Notes: generated from the letters alone by a model not told the origin. 64,000 nucleotides of DNA from Pelagibacterium nitratireducens (GCF_037044555.1 NZ_CP146275.1:2460501-2524500); one strand, 5' to 3'; counted from the stretch's first letter, positions 1 to 8,745 are shown. Program-made: numbers and translations.

Positions 1-160
1 ATTTGTCGGCCTGAACGGTGCCTGTGCAGCCGGATTTTTCATCGTAGTCGAGAACCGGATCTATAATGGCGCACTTCCCGGTTTCCGGGTCGGCGACCAC
101 ATACTGGATAGAAAATGTGCGCGGTTCAAAAAATCCGGTGACTTCGGGTCTTGCAGACAT
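1..160 (-). CDS. MBL-fold metallo-hydrolase, Blh/persulfide-dioxygenase-like (N-terminal part only)
   Basis: The gene is read leftward from an ATG at 160 and runs off the left edge, so only the first 53 residues are visible. They begin MSARPEVTGFF and contain the segment SIQYVVADPETGKCAIIDP, which matches the start of Blh/ETHE1-like metallo-beta-lactamase-fold proteins. Family members with intact zinc and iron ligands oxidise glutathione persulfide; those residues lie outside the window, so the activity is inferred from the N-terminus alone. A promoter with an overlapping inverted repeat lies at 201-229. A weak ribosome site (AGGAAA) precedes the ATG. Confidence 0.75.
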   Translation of the reverse strand, partial: MSARPEVTGFFEPRTFSIQYVVADPETGKCAIIDPVLDYDEKSGCTGTVQADK

Positions 161-200
161 AGGCAGGTTTTCCTGGACGGTCAGATATCAACTGCCTCCC

Positions 201-229
201 TAGATAATAATGATTGCATTTTCTTGCAA
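201..229 (-). promoter_or_regulatory. Promoter with overlapping inverted repeat upstream of the Blh-like gene
   Basis: Read on the minus strand, TTGCAA (229-224) and TATCTA (206-201) are separated by 17 bp and resemble -35 and -10 boxes. The -35 region lies inside a perfect inverted repeat, TTGCA-N6-TGCAA, at 214-229, placed as a repressor site would be. In rhizobia blh genes are controlled by the ArsR-type repressor BigR, but this repeat does not obviously match the BigR site I know, so the regulator is unknown. Confidence 0.4.
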
Positions 230-266
230 GCAAAAACCTGAAACTTAACGTTTCGGTCCGGTTCGT

Positions 267-2141
267 CTATTCAGCTGCCGCCGCCATCACCTTGTTGCGC
301 CCCGCTGCCTTGGCCGAGTAAAGGGCGCCATCGGCACGGCGAACCAGGCCCTCGGGTGTCGTTGGCCCTTTTGACAGATCGTATTCCGCCACACCGAGGC
401 TGGCAGTAACCGCACCGCCTGGATCGTCGGCACTCGCCTCAGCAATCGCATTGCGAATGCGCTCAGCCACAGCCCGGGCGCCGGTCAGATCGGTATCAGG
501 CAGGATGATTGCAAATTCTTCGCCGCCATACCGCGCGGCAAGGTCGGACGGGCGGAGCAGACTGGTCTTTATGGCGTTCGCCACCAAAATGAGGCAGCGA
601 TCGCCAGCCTGATGGCCGTACACGTCGTTGAAATGCTTGAAGCGATCCACATCGAGCAAAACAAGGCTGAGCGGCGTCCCGGCGCGTCCGCACCGCGCCA
701 TGTCACGCTCCAGCACCTCATCGAACACCCGCCGATTGGCGAGCCCGGTCAGTGGGTCAGTCGATGCCTGCCGGGACAGATCGGCATTGGCTTCGAGGAG
801 AGCGCGTTCTGCCAGTTTGAGATCCGTCACATCGGTAACAATGACAACTGCGGAATCATTGCTGGCTGGCTGGTTGCGCAGTTGAAGATAGGTGCCATTG
901 AACAGTTCGACGGTCACCACATTGGGCACGCGAAGCAGGCTGCCGACCCGTTCGGCCCAACCCTCGATATCGTCTTCGGGAATACCGAGCTGTTCGCCTG
1001 CGCGTGCGCATTCGAGCAGGATTTCGTTGATGTGCCTGCCCGGCACGCGTGCATGCGCCGACCGCGGAAACGCGTCCCGATACTGGTCGTTGCAAAAGAC
1101 GAGATACCCGTTGCGATCAAACAGCGCGAGGCCGTCGCTCATTTCGGACATGGCCAGCGAGAGACGGTCGCGGCTTTCGGTCAGTTCGCGTTCGAGTTTT
1201 TTAACAGCCGTTGTATCGACGGTCATCCCCGCCAGCCCGACAATCCGGCCATCCTTGCCGGTCAGGGGGACCTTCGAGGTTTTGTACCAGCGCCACTGCC
1301 CGGAGTTGTCGACCACCTCTTCCTCAAAATCAAGCAGTGCGGTCCGGCTCTCCATGATGGCGCGTTCCTGCTCATGGAGTTCTTCAGCCCGCGCCCGATC
1401 GGTAGTATCGAAATCTGACCTGCCGATCATTTCCGCCGGCTCGGAATATCCATGGTGATGGACCACCGCTTCGTTGACCGTGAGAAACCGACCATCGGTG
1501 TCCTTGACGTAGAGGAATTCAGGGGCCTGAGCGAGGGCGGCCCGCAGAATGGACCGGTCGTAGCCGGCCCGGCGGGCGGCAAGTATGGTGAACCCCATCA
1601 TGAGGGTTGCCAAAAGCGTCAGGACCGTACCAGGCACAACAAGATCTCTGGCCTCCTCCAGGCTGACAACCCGTGTCAGCAGGAAAACAACCAGCAGCAA
1701 AAGCAGGGCCATGGCGGCGGCCAACAACACGATCCAGAACGGATTGGGCAAAGGAGAGCGCGCCGCTGAACGAACGCCAAGTCCCACAAGAGCGGCGGTA
1801 CCCAGATGGAAAAAGGCCAGCCCGACCCCTGCCCCGCCTTCCAGCAGTCGGAACGCTCCGGACATGAGAATGGCAATGATGGCCACAACCGGGCCGCTAA
1901 AGAACGCACCGACCGCCACAACGCAGGTCCTGAGGTCGTAAACTACGCCCGGCACGATCTCGACGGTCAAAAGCATCGTGGAAACGGCTGCGCTGCCGAC
2001 CAGAAGTCCGATGCACAGCTTGCGAATGATCCAACGCTGCTTGTCCAGCCAATCGGACGCCAGAGACCAAATGGAGGAAAACAGGGCGACGACCGCCAGG
2101 TTGGCAATGAGGGGTTGCCAGATTTCGGACACGCTACGCAC
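267..2141 (-). CDS. Membrane diguanylate cyclase (5TM sensor, two PAS domains, GGDEF)
   Basis: Predicted inner-membrane sensor that makes cyclic di-GMP from two GTP. Residues about 1-195 form a hydrophobic module with a conserved YDLRT segment, like the 5TMR-LYT sensor domain. A PAS domain (about 205-320) and a second PAS-like domain (about 330-440) follow, then the GGDEF domain (about 455-620). The active-site loop reads GGEEF (about 539-543), a functional variant. RPSD sits five residues upstream, the usual place of the RxxD inhibitory site, so product inhibition is likely. Length is 624 residues. The gene is transcribed away from the PAP2 gene. Confidence 0.9.
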   Translation of the reverse strand: MRSVSEIWQPLIANLAVVALFSSIWSLASDWLDKQRWIIRKLCIGLLVGSAAVSTMLLTVEIVPGVVYDLRTCVVAVGAFFSGPVVAIIAILMSGAFRLLEGGAGVGLAFFHLGTAALVGLGVRSAARSPLPNPFWIVLLAAAMALLLLLVVFLLTRVVSLEEARDLVVPGTVLTLLATLMMGFTILAARRAGYDRSILRAALAQAPEFLYVKDTDGRFLTVNEAVVHHHGYSEPAEMIGRSDFDTTDRARAEELHEQERAIMESRTALLDFEEEVVDNSGQWRWYKTSKVPLTGKDGRIVGLAGMTVDTTAVKKLERELTESRDRLSLAMSEMSDGLALFDRNGYLVFCNDQYRDAFPRSAHARVPGRHINEILLECARAGEQLGIPEDDIEGWAERVGSLLRVPNVVTVELFNGTYLQLRNQPASNDSAVVIVTDVTDLKLAERALLEANADLSRQASTDPLTGLANRRVFDEVLERDMARCGRAGTPLSLVLLDVDRFKHFNDVYGHQAGDRCLILVANAIKTSLLRPSDLAARYGGEEFAIILPDTDLTGARAVAERIRNAIAEASADDPGGAVTASLGVAEYDLSKGPTTPEGLVRRADGALYSAKAAGRNKVMAAAAE

Positions 2142-2311
2142 AAACCTCTCGGTCGTTGTCGGAGCCCCCGCAGTGATTATGCCCTACCCCGCTCTTCGTG
2201 CAACCGGCGTTATACAAATCGTTAAAATACCGGTTTTTACTGTGATCGACCGGAAAAATTCGGTACCGCTGCCACGCCCTTATGGCCATTCAACCGCCCT
2301 TCGGAGATTCC

Positions 2312-3034
2312 ATGTTGCCCGGATTTTTCAAGCAGCACTTCTCATCCAGCCGGCTTAAGCGCTTGCGCGATTTCGTTTTCGCCGAGCAGGCGGTATTGAT
2401 CGCCATCGGCATTGCCGCCGCTCTGGTCTTTGCGTTTCTCGAAGTCGCCGATGAAGTGAGTGATGGAGAAACCCACGAGATCGACATCGCCATTCTCGAG
2501 ATATTCAGGGTTCCGGGCGACCCCAACCAGATGATCGGGTCATTCCAGTTTCAGGAGGCCGTGCGCGATATCACTGCACTCGGCAGCTTCTCGGTTCTGA
2601 CGATCGTCGTTTCCAGCGTCGTGATCTATCTGCTGCTCACACGCCGTGCGGCTGCGGCGGTCCTCGTTGCCGGCGCGGTCATCAGCGGCGCGTTGCTTTC
2701 CGATCTGCTCAAGGAATTTTTCGACCGGCCCAGGCCAGAATTCTCGGCGGTGGCGGGGGAATTGTCGGCCAGTTTTCCCAGCGGGCACTCGATGATCTCC
2801 GCCGTAACCTATCTCACGCTCGGCGCGCTGCTGGCGCGATTATCGGAGCGATGGCGGGAAAAGATATTCTTTTACGGCGTCGCCATCGTTCTGACGATAC
2901 TGGTCGGCACCTCCCGTGTCCTTCTGGGCGTTCACTACCCGAGCGACGTTGTCGCCGGTTGGGCGCTGGGGGCAGCATGGGCCCTCGCAGCAACCGCTCT
3001 CGCCTCCCTGCTTCGCCGCCGGGGTGTCGTCTGA
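2312..3034 (+). CDS. PAP2-family membrane phosphatase
   Basis: A 240-residue multi-pass membrane protein of the type 2 phosphatidic acid phosphatase family, which dephosphorylates lipid phosphates or undecaprenyl pyrophosphate at the membrane. All three signature motifs are present in order: KEFFDRPRP (KX6RP), PSGHS, and SRVLLGVHYPSD (SRX5HX3D), giving the catalytic histidine nucleophile and acid-base histidine. An upstream in-frame ATG at 2282 exists, but ATG 2312 has a good ribosome site (CGGAG, 2302-2306), so I prefer it. It is divergent from the diguanylate cyclase gene and followed by the regulatory region of the TRAP genes. The substrate cannot be read from sequence. Confidence 0.88.
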   Translation: MLPGFFKQHFSSSRLKRLRDFVFAEQAVLIAIGIAAALVFAFLEVADEVSDGETHEIDIAILEIFRVPGDPNQMIGSFQFQEAVRDITALGSFSVLTIVVSSVVIYLLLTRRAAAAVLVAGAVISGALLSDLLKEFFDRPRPEFSAVAGELSASFPSGHSMISAVTYLTLGALLARLSERWREKIFFYGVAIVLTILVGTSRVLLGVHYPSDVVAGWALGAAWALAATALASLLRRRGVV

Positions 3035-3038
3035 CCTT

Positions 3039-3054
3039 GCTACCCAGTTTTACG
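3039..3054 (+). promoter_or_regulatory. 16-bp promoter element, copy 1 (upstream of dctQM)
   Basis: The sequence GCTACCCAGTTTTACG occurs here and, identical over 16 bp and in the same orientation, at 6536-6551 in the region upstream of the partner genes dctP and the histidine kinase. It lies about 113 bp before the dctQ start codon. It is a candidate binding site for the two-component response regulator encoded at 8008-8649. The match is seen directly; its function is inferred. Confidence 0.5.
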
Positions 3055-3101
3055 GGCAAAAGTACCGTTTTTGCGAATCCGGTTCGGCGATTGCTTGCTG
3101 T

Positions 3102-3129
3102 TTGCCTGCACGCGAACTAGCGGTACTAT
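3102..3129 (+). promoter_or_regulatory. Candidate promoter for dctQM
   Basis: TTGCCT (3102-3107) and TACTAT (3124-3129) are separated by 16 bp and lie about 40 bp upstream of the dctQ start. They resemble sigma-70-type -35 and -10 boxes. The 16-bp shared element lies about 50 bp further upstream, where an activator could bind. Confidence 0.4.
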
Positions 3130-3167
3130 CGATAAAAACAAAACCCTTCCGTGGGAGGAGGAGCGAA

Positions 3168-3737
3168 ATGCGCGCGCTCGCTTTAGCTGTTCAGGCCATT
3201 GGTGGCTTGAACCGGCTCGTCGGCACCGTCGTTTCATGGCTGGCGGTTGGCGTTGTCGCCATCTGTTTTGCGGTGGTTGTCCAGCGATACATTTTCAACA
3301 CGACCTTTCTGTGGATGCAGGACCTTTATGTCTGGCTGAGCGGTGCGATGTTCACGGCGATTGCCGGGTTCGCACTGTTCCGTGACGATCACGTCAGGGT
3401 GGATATCTTCTACCGGCCGGCCTCGACCAAACGGAAGGCCCTGCTCGACATCGTCGGTGTCGTCATCTTCCTGCTTCCGTTCATGTACGTCGTCTGGAAC
3501 TGGGGCTGGATCTATGTGATGCGCTCCTGGAGCTTTTTCGAGGCATCCCAGAACATCGGTGGTATGCCGGGACTGTTTGTTCTCAAGACTTTCATTCTGG
3601 TTTTTGCCGCTCTGGTCGGTTTGCAAGGAGTAGCGATGGTCGCGCGCGCCATCCTGGTGCTCGCCGACAAGGAAGACCTGCTTCCTCCGCTGTACCGCTA
3701 CAAGGTCGAGACCGACGAGGAGACGCCAGTTGTCTAG
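3168..3737 (+). CDS. TRAP transporter small permease (DctQ)
   Basis: Small membrane subunit of a tripartite ATP-independent periplasmic transporter, 189 residues, with four predicted membrane helices as usual for DctQ. It pairs with the large permease to take up an organic acid driven by a sodium gradient. The ATG at 3168 is chosen because it follows a strong purine-rich ribosome site (GGAGGAGGAG, 3154-3163); the open frame extends further upstream without support. Its last 8 bp overlap the large permease gene, implying translational coupling. The matching solute-binding protein is on the opposite strand at 5260-6363. Confidence 0.9.
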   Translation: MRALALAVQAIGGLNRLVGTVVSWLAVGVVAICFAVVVQRYIFNTTFLWMQDLYVWLSGAMFTAIAGFALFRDDHVRVDIFYRPASTKRKALLDIVGVVIFLLPFMYVVWNWGWIYVMRSWSFFEASQNIGGMPGLFVLKTFILVFAALVGLQGVAMVARAILVLADKEDLLPPLYRYKVETDEETPVV

Positions 3738-5115
3738 CATTCTGATTGGTGAGGTTCTCGCGGGCCTCCTCTTTTTCGGCGTCATCGGCTTTCTGCTGCT
3801 GGGCTTTCCAGTGGCCTTCACGCTGGCGGGCACATCGCTGATCTTTGGCGTGATCGGGTATTTCTTCGGCGTGTTCGACTTCTCGAACATGGGTAACCTC
3901 ATGGGCCGTTATATCGGCTACATGACCAATGAAGTGCTGGTGGCGGTACCGCTGTTTATCTTCATGGGCGTGATGCTTGAGAAGTCCAAGATTGCCGAGC
4001 AGCTACTGCTGACCATGGGCAAGCTGTTTGGCCGTCTTCGCGGCGGGCTCGGCATTTCGGTCATTGTCGTGGGCGCATTGCTGGCGGCCTCCACCGGTGT
4101 CGTGGGGGCAACAGTGGTCACCATGGGGCTCATATCGCTGCCGGCCATGCTTCGGGCGAAATATGACCCCAAGCTTGCTTCGGGTGTGATCTGCGCGTCC
4201 GGCACGCTGGGACAGATCATTCCGCCCTCGACGGTATTGATCTTCATGGGCGACATGCTCTCATCGATCAATGCGCAGGTGCAGATGGAGCAGGGCAACT
4301 TTGCGCCCGTGCCCGTAACCGTGGGCGACCTCTTCGCCGGCGCGTTCATTCCCGGCCTGATGCTGGTCGGGCTCTACATCTGCTTTATGATCTACAAGGC
4401 AATCACCGAACCGGAAAGTTGCCCGGCAACTCCCATGACCGAGGAAGACCGCAAGGGCATCGTCAAGGATGTGGTCGTTGCGCTGGTCCCGCCCCTGCTT
4501 CTCATTCTTCTGGTGCTCGGCTCCATCCTCACCGGCATAGCCACGCCGACCGAGGCAGGCTCGGTGGGGGCTGTGGGCGCAACGATTCTGGCTGCGTTGC
4601 GCTGGCGGCTTTCATTCAGGGTTTTGCGCGATGCCGCCATGGCTACGGCAACAATCACCTCGATGATCTTCATTATCCTGTTTGGCGCTTCAGTCTTCTC
4701 CATCGTGTTCCGCGTCATGGGCGGCGACAATCTTGTGCACGAGTTCCTGGCCAATCTTCCGGGCGGAGCCATCGGGGCGATGATCGTTGTCATGCTTATC
4801 ATGTTCGTGCTCGGGTTCATTCTCGACACGTTCGAGATCATCTTCATCATCATACCGATCACTGCGCCGATCCTTCTGGCGCTCGGCATAGATCCGATCT
4901 GGCTCGGTGTGATGGTGGGCGTGAACCTGCAGACCAGCTTCATGACGCCGCCTTTCGGGTTCTCTCTATTCTACTTGCGGGGGGTCGCGCCAAGCAGGGT
5001 GACGACCGGCATGATCTATCGCGGTGCACTTCCCTTCGTGGGGCTGCAAATTTTGGCGATAGCCTTGCTGTTCATTTTCCCGCAGTTGATTACATGGTTG
5101 CCGTCAGTCAACTGA
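3730..5115 (+). CDS. TRAP transporter large permease (DctM)
   Basis: The 461-residue large membrane subunit, about a dozen hydrophobic helices, typical of the DctM/SiaM family that forms the transport channel. It contains the conserved GTLGQIIPPSTVLI and LQTSFMTPPFGFSLFYLRGV segments. The predicted start is a TTG at 3730 that overlaps the end of dctQ by 8 bp and follows a GAGGAGA ribosome site. It is followed by a strong terminator at 5138-5174. Length and motifs fit the TakP/mannitol-chloroaromatic-type TRAP group, in agreement with the convergent binding protein. Confidence 0.93.
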   Translation: MSSILIGEVLAGLLFFGVIGFLLLGFPVAFTLAGTSLIFGVIGYFFGVFDFSNMGNLMGRYIGYMTNEVLVAVPLFIFMGVMLEKSKIAEQLLLTMGKLFGRLRGGLGISVIVVGALLAASTGVVGATVVTMGLISLPAMLRAKYDPKLASGVICASGTLGQIIPPSTVLIFMGDMLSSINAQVQMEQGNFAPVPVTVGDLFAGAFIPGLMLVGLYICFMIYKAITEPESCPATPMTEEDRKGIVKDVVVALVPPLLLILLVLGSILTGIATPTEAGSVGAVGATILAALRWRLSFRVLRDAAMATATITSMIFIILFGASVFSIVFRVMGGDNLVHEFLANLPGGAIGAMIVVMLIMFVLGFILDTFEIIFIIIPITAPILLALGIDPIWLGVMVGVNLQTSFMTPPFGFSLFYLRGVAPSRVTTGMIYRGALPFVGLQILAIALLFIFPQLITWLPSVN

Positions 5116-5137
5116 TTGGGGCGAACCGATCGAGTCC

Positions 5138-5174
5138 AAGGGCCCGTCGACACAGTCGGCGGGCCCTTCGTTTT
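5138..5174 (+). terminator. Rho-independent terminator of dctQM
   Basis: Arms 5138-5151 and 5155-5168 form a 14-bp GC-rich stem with one G-T pair and a 3-base loop, followed by CGTTTT. It starts 23 bp after the dctM stop codon. Confidence 0.8.
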
Positions 5175-5205
5175 GGCAGCATCCGCATCTCTGGAGCGCG
5201 CCGAC

Positions 5206-5235
5206 AAAAAAGGGTCCGAACCGAGGTCCGGACCC
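5206..5235 (-). terminator. Rho-independent terminator of dctP
   Basis: On the minus strand GGGTCCG and CGGACCC (arms 5229-5235 and 5212-5218) enclose a 10-base loop and are followed by six T residues. It lies just beyond the dctP stop codon, back to back with the dctM terminator. Confidence 0.8.
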
Positions 5236-5259
5236 TGATGCTTGAGGCTATAGAGGGGA

Positions 5260-6363
5260 TCAGTCGAGCGTAAAATACTGCTCGCGGGCCCGCAGGAAGA
5301 GCGAGTCGGTGCCGTCGGTCTTCTGGCGGACGATGTTGAAGGCCTCGACATAGCTTTCTGCAACGCGCTTGGTGAGCTCGTCGCCATTGTCACGGATGTC
5401 GGTAAGGATCTCCTTGGCCGCGACAGCGCCGGCTTCCATGATTTCCTCAGGGAACTGGCGCACCGTAACGCCGTGGTCGTTGACCAGCGTCTGAAGGGCG
5501 CGCGGGTCGTTGGCGGCGAAGTCGGATGCGACTTCGTCATATTCGGCCTGACAGACGAACTTGACGAGTTCCTGCAGATCCTGCGGCAGTTCCTGATACT
5601 TGGCCTTGTCGACCACCAGCTCGGTCGCCAGTCCCGGCTCGATAAAGCTGGGGAAGTAATAGTTCTTGGCGATCTGGTAGAAGCCAAGCGCAAGATCGTT
5701 ATAGGGGCCAACGAATTCGGCCGCATCGAGCGTACCGTTCTGCAGTGCGGCGAAGATGTCGCCGGCAGCCAGATTGGTAACCGAGGCGCCAAGCTTTTCC
5801 CAGACCTGGCCACCGAGGCCGGGAGTGCGGAAACGCAGCCCCTGGACGTCGGCGACGCCGGTCAACTCGTTGCGGAACCAGCCGCCGGCCTGTGTACCGG
5901 TGTCACCCGAGAGAAAGCCCTGAACGCCGAACTGGTCGTAGATGTCGTCCCAGATTTCCTGGCCGCCCATGTGGCGAACCCATGCGGCGAGTTCGCGGTT
6001 GGTCATGCCGTAGGGAACGCCAGTGAAAAACGACAGGCCCTGGCTCTTGTTCTGCCAGTAGTAGGCGGCGCCGTGGCTCATCTCCGCCGAACCGTCGATG
6101 ACGGCATCGAGCGCCTGAAGACCCGGAACCATTTCACCAGCAGCAAAGACCTGAATCGACAGACGCCCACCCGAAGCGGCGGTGATCCGATCGGCGAGGC
6201 GCTGCGCGCCAACGCCCAGGCCAGGGAAATTTTTGGGCCAGGTGGTGACCATACGCCAGGTGATATTGCCTTGAGCGATGGCCGGCGCAGCCAGCGTTGT
6301 GGCTGCCGCTGCGACACCTGCGGTCGCCGCGCCGGCCTTCTTGAAGAAGTCGCGTCTTTCCAT
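5260..6363 (-). CDS. TRAP transporter solute-binding protein (DctP/TakP-like)
   Basis: Periplasmic binding protein, 367 residues from the ATG at 6363, which follows a strong ribosome site (GGGAGG). The N-terminus begins MERRDFFKKAGAATAG and continues into a hydrophobic stretch ending APAIAQ, a twin-arginine signal sequence. The mature part has segments typical of the TakP group (RTPGLGGQVWEKLGA, DAAEFVGPYNDLALG), whose characterised member binds 2-oxo acids with a cation. A pyruvate- or lactate-like acid is therefore plausible. It points toward its permease genes instead of sharing their operon; a two-component system is divergent from it. Confidence 0.92.
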   Translation of the reverse strand: MERRDFFKKAGAATAGVAAAATTLAAPAIAQGNITWRMVTTWPKNFPGLGVGAQRLADRITAASGGRLSIQVFAAGEMVPGLQALDAVIDGSAEMSHGAAYYWQNKSQGLSFFTGVPYGMTNRELAAWVRHMGGQEIWDDIYDQFGVQGFLSGDTGTQAGGWFRNELTGVADVQGLRFRTPGLGGQVWEKLGASVTNLAAGDIFAALQNGTLDAAEFVGPYNDLALGFYQIAKNYYFPSFIEPGLATELVVDKAKYQELPQDLQELVKFVCQAEYDEVASDFAANDPRALQTLVNDHGVTVRQFPEEIMEAGAVAAKEILTDIRDNGDELTKRVAESYVEAFNIVRQKTDGTDSLFLRAREQYFTLD

Positions 6364-6535
6364 AAAATCCTCCCAATGGTGCATTTTGCACCGGATAGAA
6401 ACGGTTAAAAGGCTGCACTTCGAGAGCTGCCACCGTTTTTTCGAGCGCATCTTCGAAGCGCAGGGCAAAAAAGACTGCATTTGCCTGCCTCCGTCGAGGG
6501 CCCGGTTCCTCAGGGTACCTGCTTTATTCACAAAG

Positions 6536-6551
6536 GCTACCCAGTTTTACG
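6536..6551 (+). promoter_or_regulatory. 16-bp promoter element, copy 2 (between dctP and the histidine kinase)
   Basis: Exact second copy of GCTACCCAGTTTTACG also seen at 3039-3054. It sits in the 271-bp divergent region, 84 bp before the kinase start and 173 bp before the dctP start. A TACAAT box (6585-6590) with no good -35 lies downstream, as at activator-dependent promoters. It is a candidate response-regulator site. Confidence 0.5.
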
Positions 6552-6634
6552 CAGTAGATGATAATGGACGCGCGCGCTATCGGCTACAATCGCCCGTGGC
6601 CGGCCAACGATCCGGTTGGAGGAGAGTTTTACCA

Positions 6635-8011
6635 ATGCAGTTCAGGCACCAGATTCTGGCGCTCGCCATCGTTCCGCTGATCCTTGCCATCGTTGCCATA
6701 ACCTGGCTGGTGACATGGCAGTCGGCCAGCCTGGCGCGCGCGAGCATTGATACGTTCGAGCGCAATATGGTCCAGGCCAAACAGGACGAGCTGCTTAACC
6801 TGACCAACATGGCATTGTCGGCAATCGATGGCATTTATCACGACGCGGAGCCGGACGATGAAGCGGCAAAGTCCCAGGTCAAGGCCATCCTCAACGCGCT
6901 CGATTACGGCGAGGACGGATACTTTTTCGTTTATGACTATGACGGCGTAAATATCGTTCACCCCAGGCAGACATACCGGCCCGGCCAGAACTGGCTGAAC
7001 CTGACCGACCCCAATGGCGATCGGGTGATCTACAATCTGATCGAAAAGGCCAAGGAGGGCGGAGGGCTCCATTCCTATCTGTGGGAAAAACCGTCGGCCG
7101 GAACCATTGCCGAGAAGGTCTCTTTTGCCGTTGGCCTGGATAAATGGGAATGGATGCTGGGCACCGGCGTCTATCTCGACGATGTCTTCGCCCAGACCGC
7201 CGCCGCCCACGAAGACCTCCGCAACACGATCAATTCAACCTTCTTTACGATCGTCCTTATCGCGGTCCCTGCGGTGCTGCTGGTGTTCGGGAGCTGGATG
7301 GTGCTCAACCTCCACGAACGCAGGTTGGCGGACAGCAAGCTCAAGGAATTGACCCAGCGCGTCATCGATACGCAGGAAGAGGAGCGCACCCGCATCGCGC
7401 GCGAGCTTCATGACGGCATCTCGCAAATCCTGATCGGTGTGCGCTACGCCATCGACCTGGCGAGGCGAAAGGTGGAGAATGGCGCCGACGGTGCCTCGGA
7501 CGCCATCGGCAAGGGCGCCGATGCGCTCAACGGGGCGATCAAGGAAGTACGGCGTCTCAGTCACGATCTGCGTCCAGGCGCCCTCGACGATCTGGGGCTT
7601 TCAGCGGCGCTCGAGGCTCTGACACACAATTTCGCCGAGCGCACGGGGATCAAGGTCACGCTCGAGGCTGTTGCGTTCAAGAACATGCTTCTGCCCGAGG
7701 CCCGTACAGCACTTTATCGTGTGGCCCAGGAGGCGCTGAACAATATCGACCGCCATGCCAACGCCAGCGAAGTCACGCTCGCCCTGTCGAGCCCTCACGG
7801 TCGTGTCCAGATGGTCATTGTCGACAACGGCAAGGGCTTTTCGCGCGATACGGGCACAAAACGCGGATTGGGCCTGCGCAACATGGCGGAGCGCATGGCG
7901 CATTTCGGCGGCACAATGCTGGTAGAACCCTCCCCCAACGGCACGACGCTCAGGGCCACTCTTCCCAAATCCGTGTTCATCCGCCAGTCAAAGCTTGCCG
8001 AGGTCGCATGA
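6635..8011 (+). CDS. Cache-domain sensor histidine kinase (NarL-type)
   Basis: Membrane sensor kinase of 458 residues. A membrane helix (about 7-28) is followed by a periplasmic single Cache domain (about 35-195) with the family segment FFVYDYDGVNIVHP, a second helix (about 202-225), a HisKA_3 dimerisation domain with phosphoacceptor His259 in RELHDGISQ, and a HATPase domain with VDNGKGF and GLGLRNM. The ATG at 6635 follows GGAGGAGAG (6618-6626). It overlaps the response regulator by 4 bp. Cache domains often bind small carboxylates, so it probably senses the substrate of the flanking TRAP system; that is inference. Confidence 0.9.
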   Translation: MQFRHQILALAIVPLILAIVAITWLVTWQSASLARASIDTFERNMVQAKQDELLNLTNMALSAIDGIYHDAEPDDEAAKSQVKAILNALDYGEDGYFFVYDYDGVNIVHPRQTYRPGQNWLNLTDPNGDRVIYNLIEKAKEGGGLHSYLWEKPSAGTIAEKVSFAVGLDKWEWMLGTGVYLDDVFAQTAAAHEDLRNTINSTFFTIVLIAVPAVLLVFGSWMVLNLHERRLADSKLKELTQRVIDTQEEERTRIARELHDGISQILIGVRYAIDLARRKVENGADGASDAIGKGADALNGAIKEVRRLSHDLRPGALDDLGLSAALEALTHNFAERTGIKVTLEAVAFKNMLLPEARTALYRVAQEALNNIDRHANASEVTLALSSPHGRVQMVIVDNGKGFSRDTGTKRGLGLRNMAERMAHFGGTMLVEPSPNGTTLRATLPKSVFIRQSKLAEVA

Positions 8012-8649
8012 GCGTTCCCAAACCCATCAAGGTCCTCCTCGTCGACAATCACCCCCTGGTGCTCGACGGGCTCAAGGCCATTCTGGAAACTTACGACCAT
8101 ATCGACGTGGTGGGCGCTGCGCTCAGTGCACGCGCCGCCCTCGACATCGCTCGCAAGGACGAACCGGACGTGGTTCTCATGGACATCAACATGCCCGAGC
8201 TCAACGGTCTGGACGCGATAGAGTTGTTCAAGGAACAATCCGCGGCGACCAAATTGTTGATGCTTTCGATGCATGACAGCCGCGAGTACATCTCGACATC
8301 GGTGATGTATGGCGCCTCGGGCTACATCCTCAAGGACGTTTCGACCGAGGAGATCATCGAAGCCATAGAGACTGTGGCGGCGGGCGGAACGTTTTTTTCT
8401 ACCGGCGTCTCCGATGTGTTGCTCGAGCGCGGCGACAAAGCCCAAAAGAGCAAGGCGCTGACGACTCGCGAACAGGCGATCCTGCTGCTGATTGCGGCGG
8501 GAAAATCCAACAAGGACGTGGCGGCAACCCTCGATATTTCTGCCCGGACGGTCGAAACGCACCGCAAGAACATCAAGAAAAAGCTCGGCATTGCCACCAC
8601 CGCCGGGCTGACGCGCTACGCCATCGAGAATGGGCTCGTGGGAGGATAA
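8008..8649 (+). CDS. NarL/FixJ-family response regulator
   Basis: A 213-residue two-component regulator. The receiver domain (about 5-122) has its phosphoacceptor at Asp59 in VVLMDINMPE. The C-terminal LuxR-type helix-turn-helix (about 150-210) contains LTTREQAILLL and ARTVETHRKNIKKKL. The start overlaps the kinase stop codon as ATGA, so the pair is translationally coupled. The nearest likely targets are its own promoter, dctP and dctQM, whose upstream regions share a 16-bp element. Confidence 0.92.
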   Translation: MSVPKPIKVLLVDNHPLVLDGLKAILETYDHIDVVGAALSARAALDIARKDEPDVVLMDINMPELNGLDAIELFKEQSAATKLLMLSMHDSREYISTSVMYGASGYILKDVSTEEIIEAIETVAAGGTFFSTGVSDVLLERGDKAQKSKALTTREQAILLLIAAGKSNKDVAATLDISARTVETHRKNIKKKLGIATTAGLTRYAIENGLVGG

Positions 8650-8745
8650 CCGCGAAGTCGTGACCGCACCCGGCACACAAAGCACTTGGCCATCGGTAAC
8701 AAAACCGACATGGTCGGGCATCTGACTCGCTGACCTGGACCGCCT

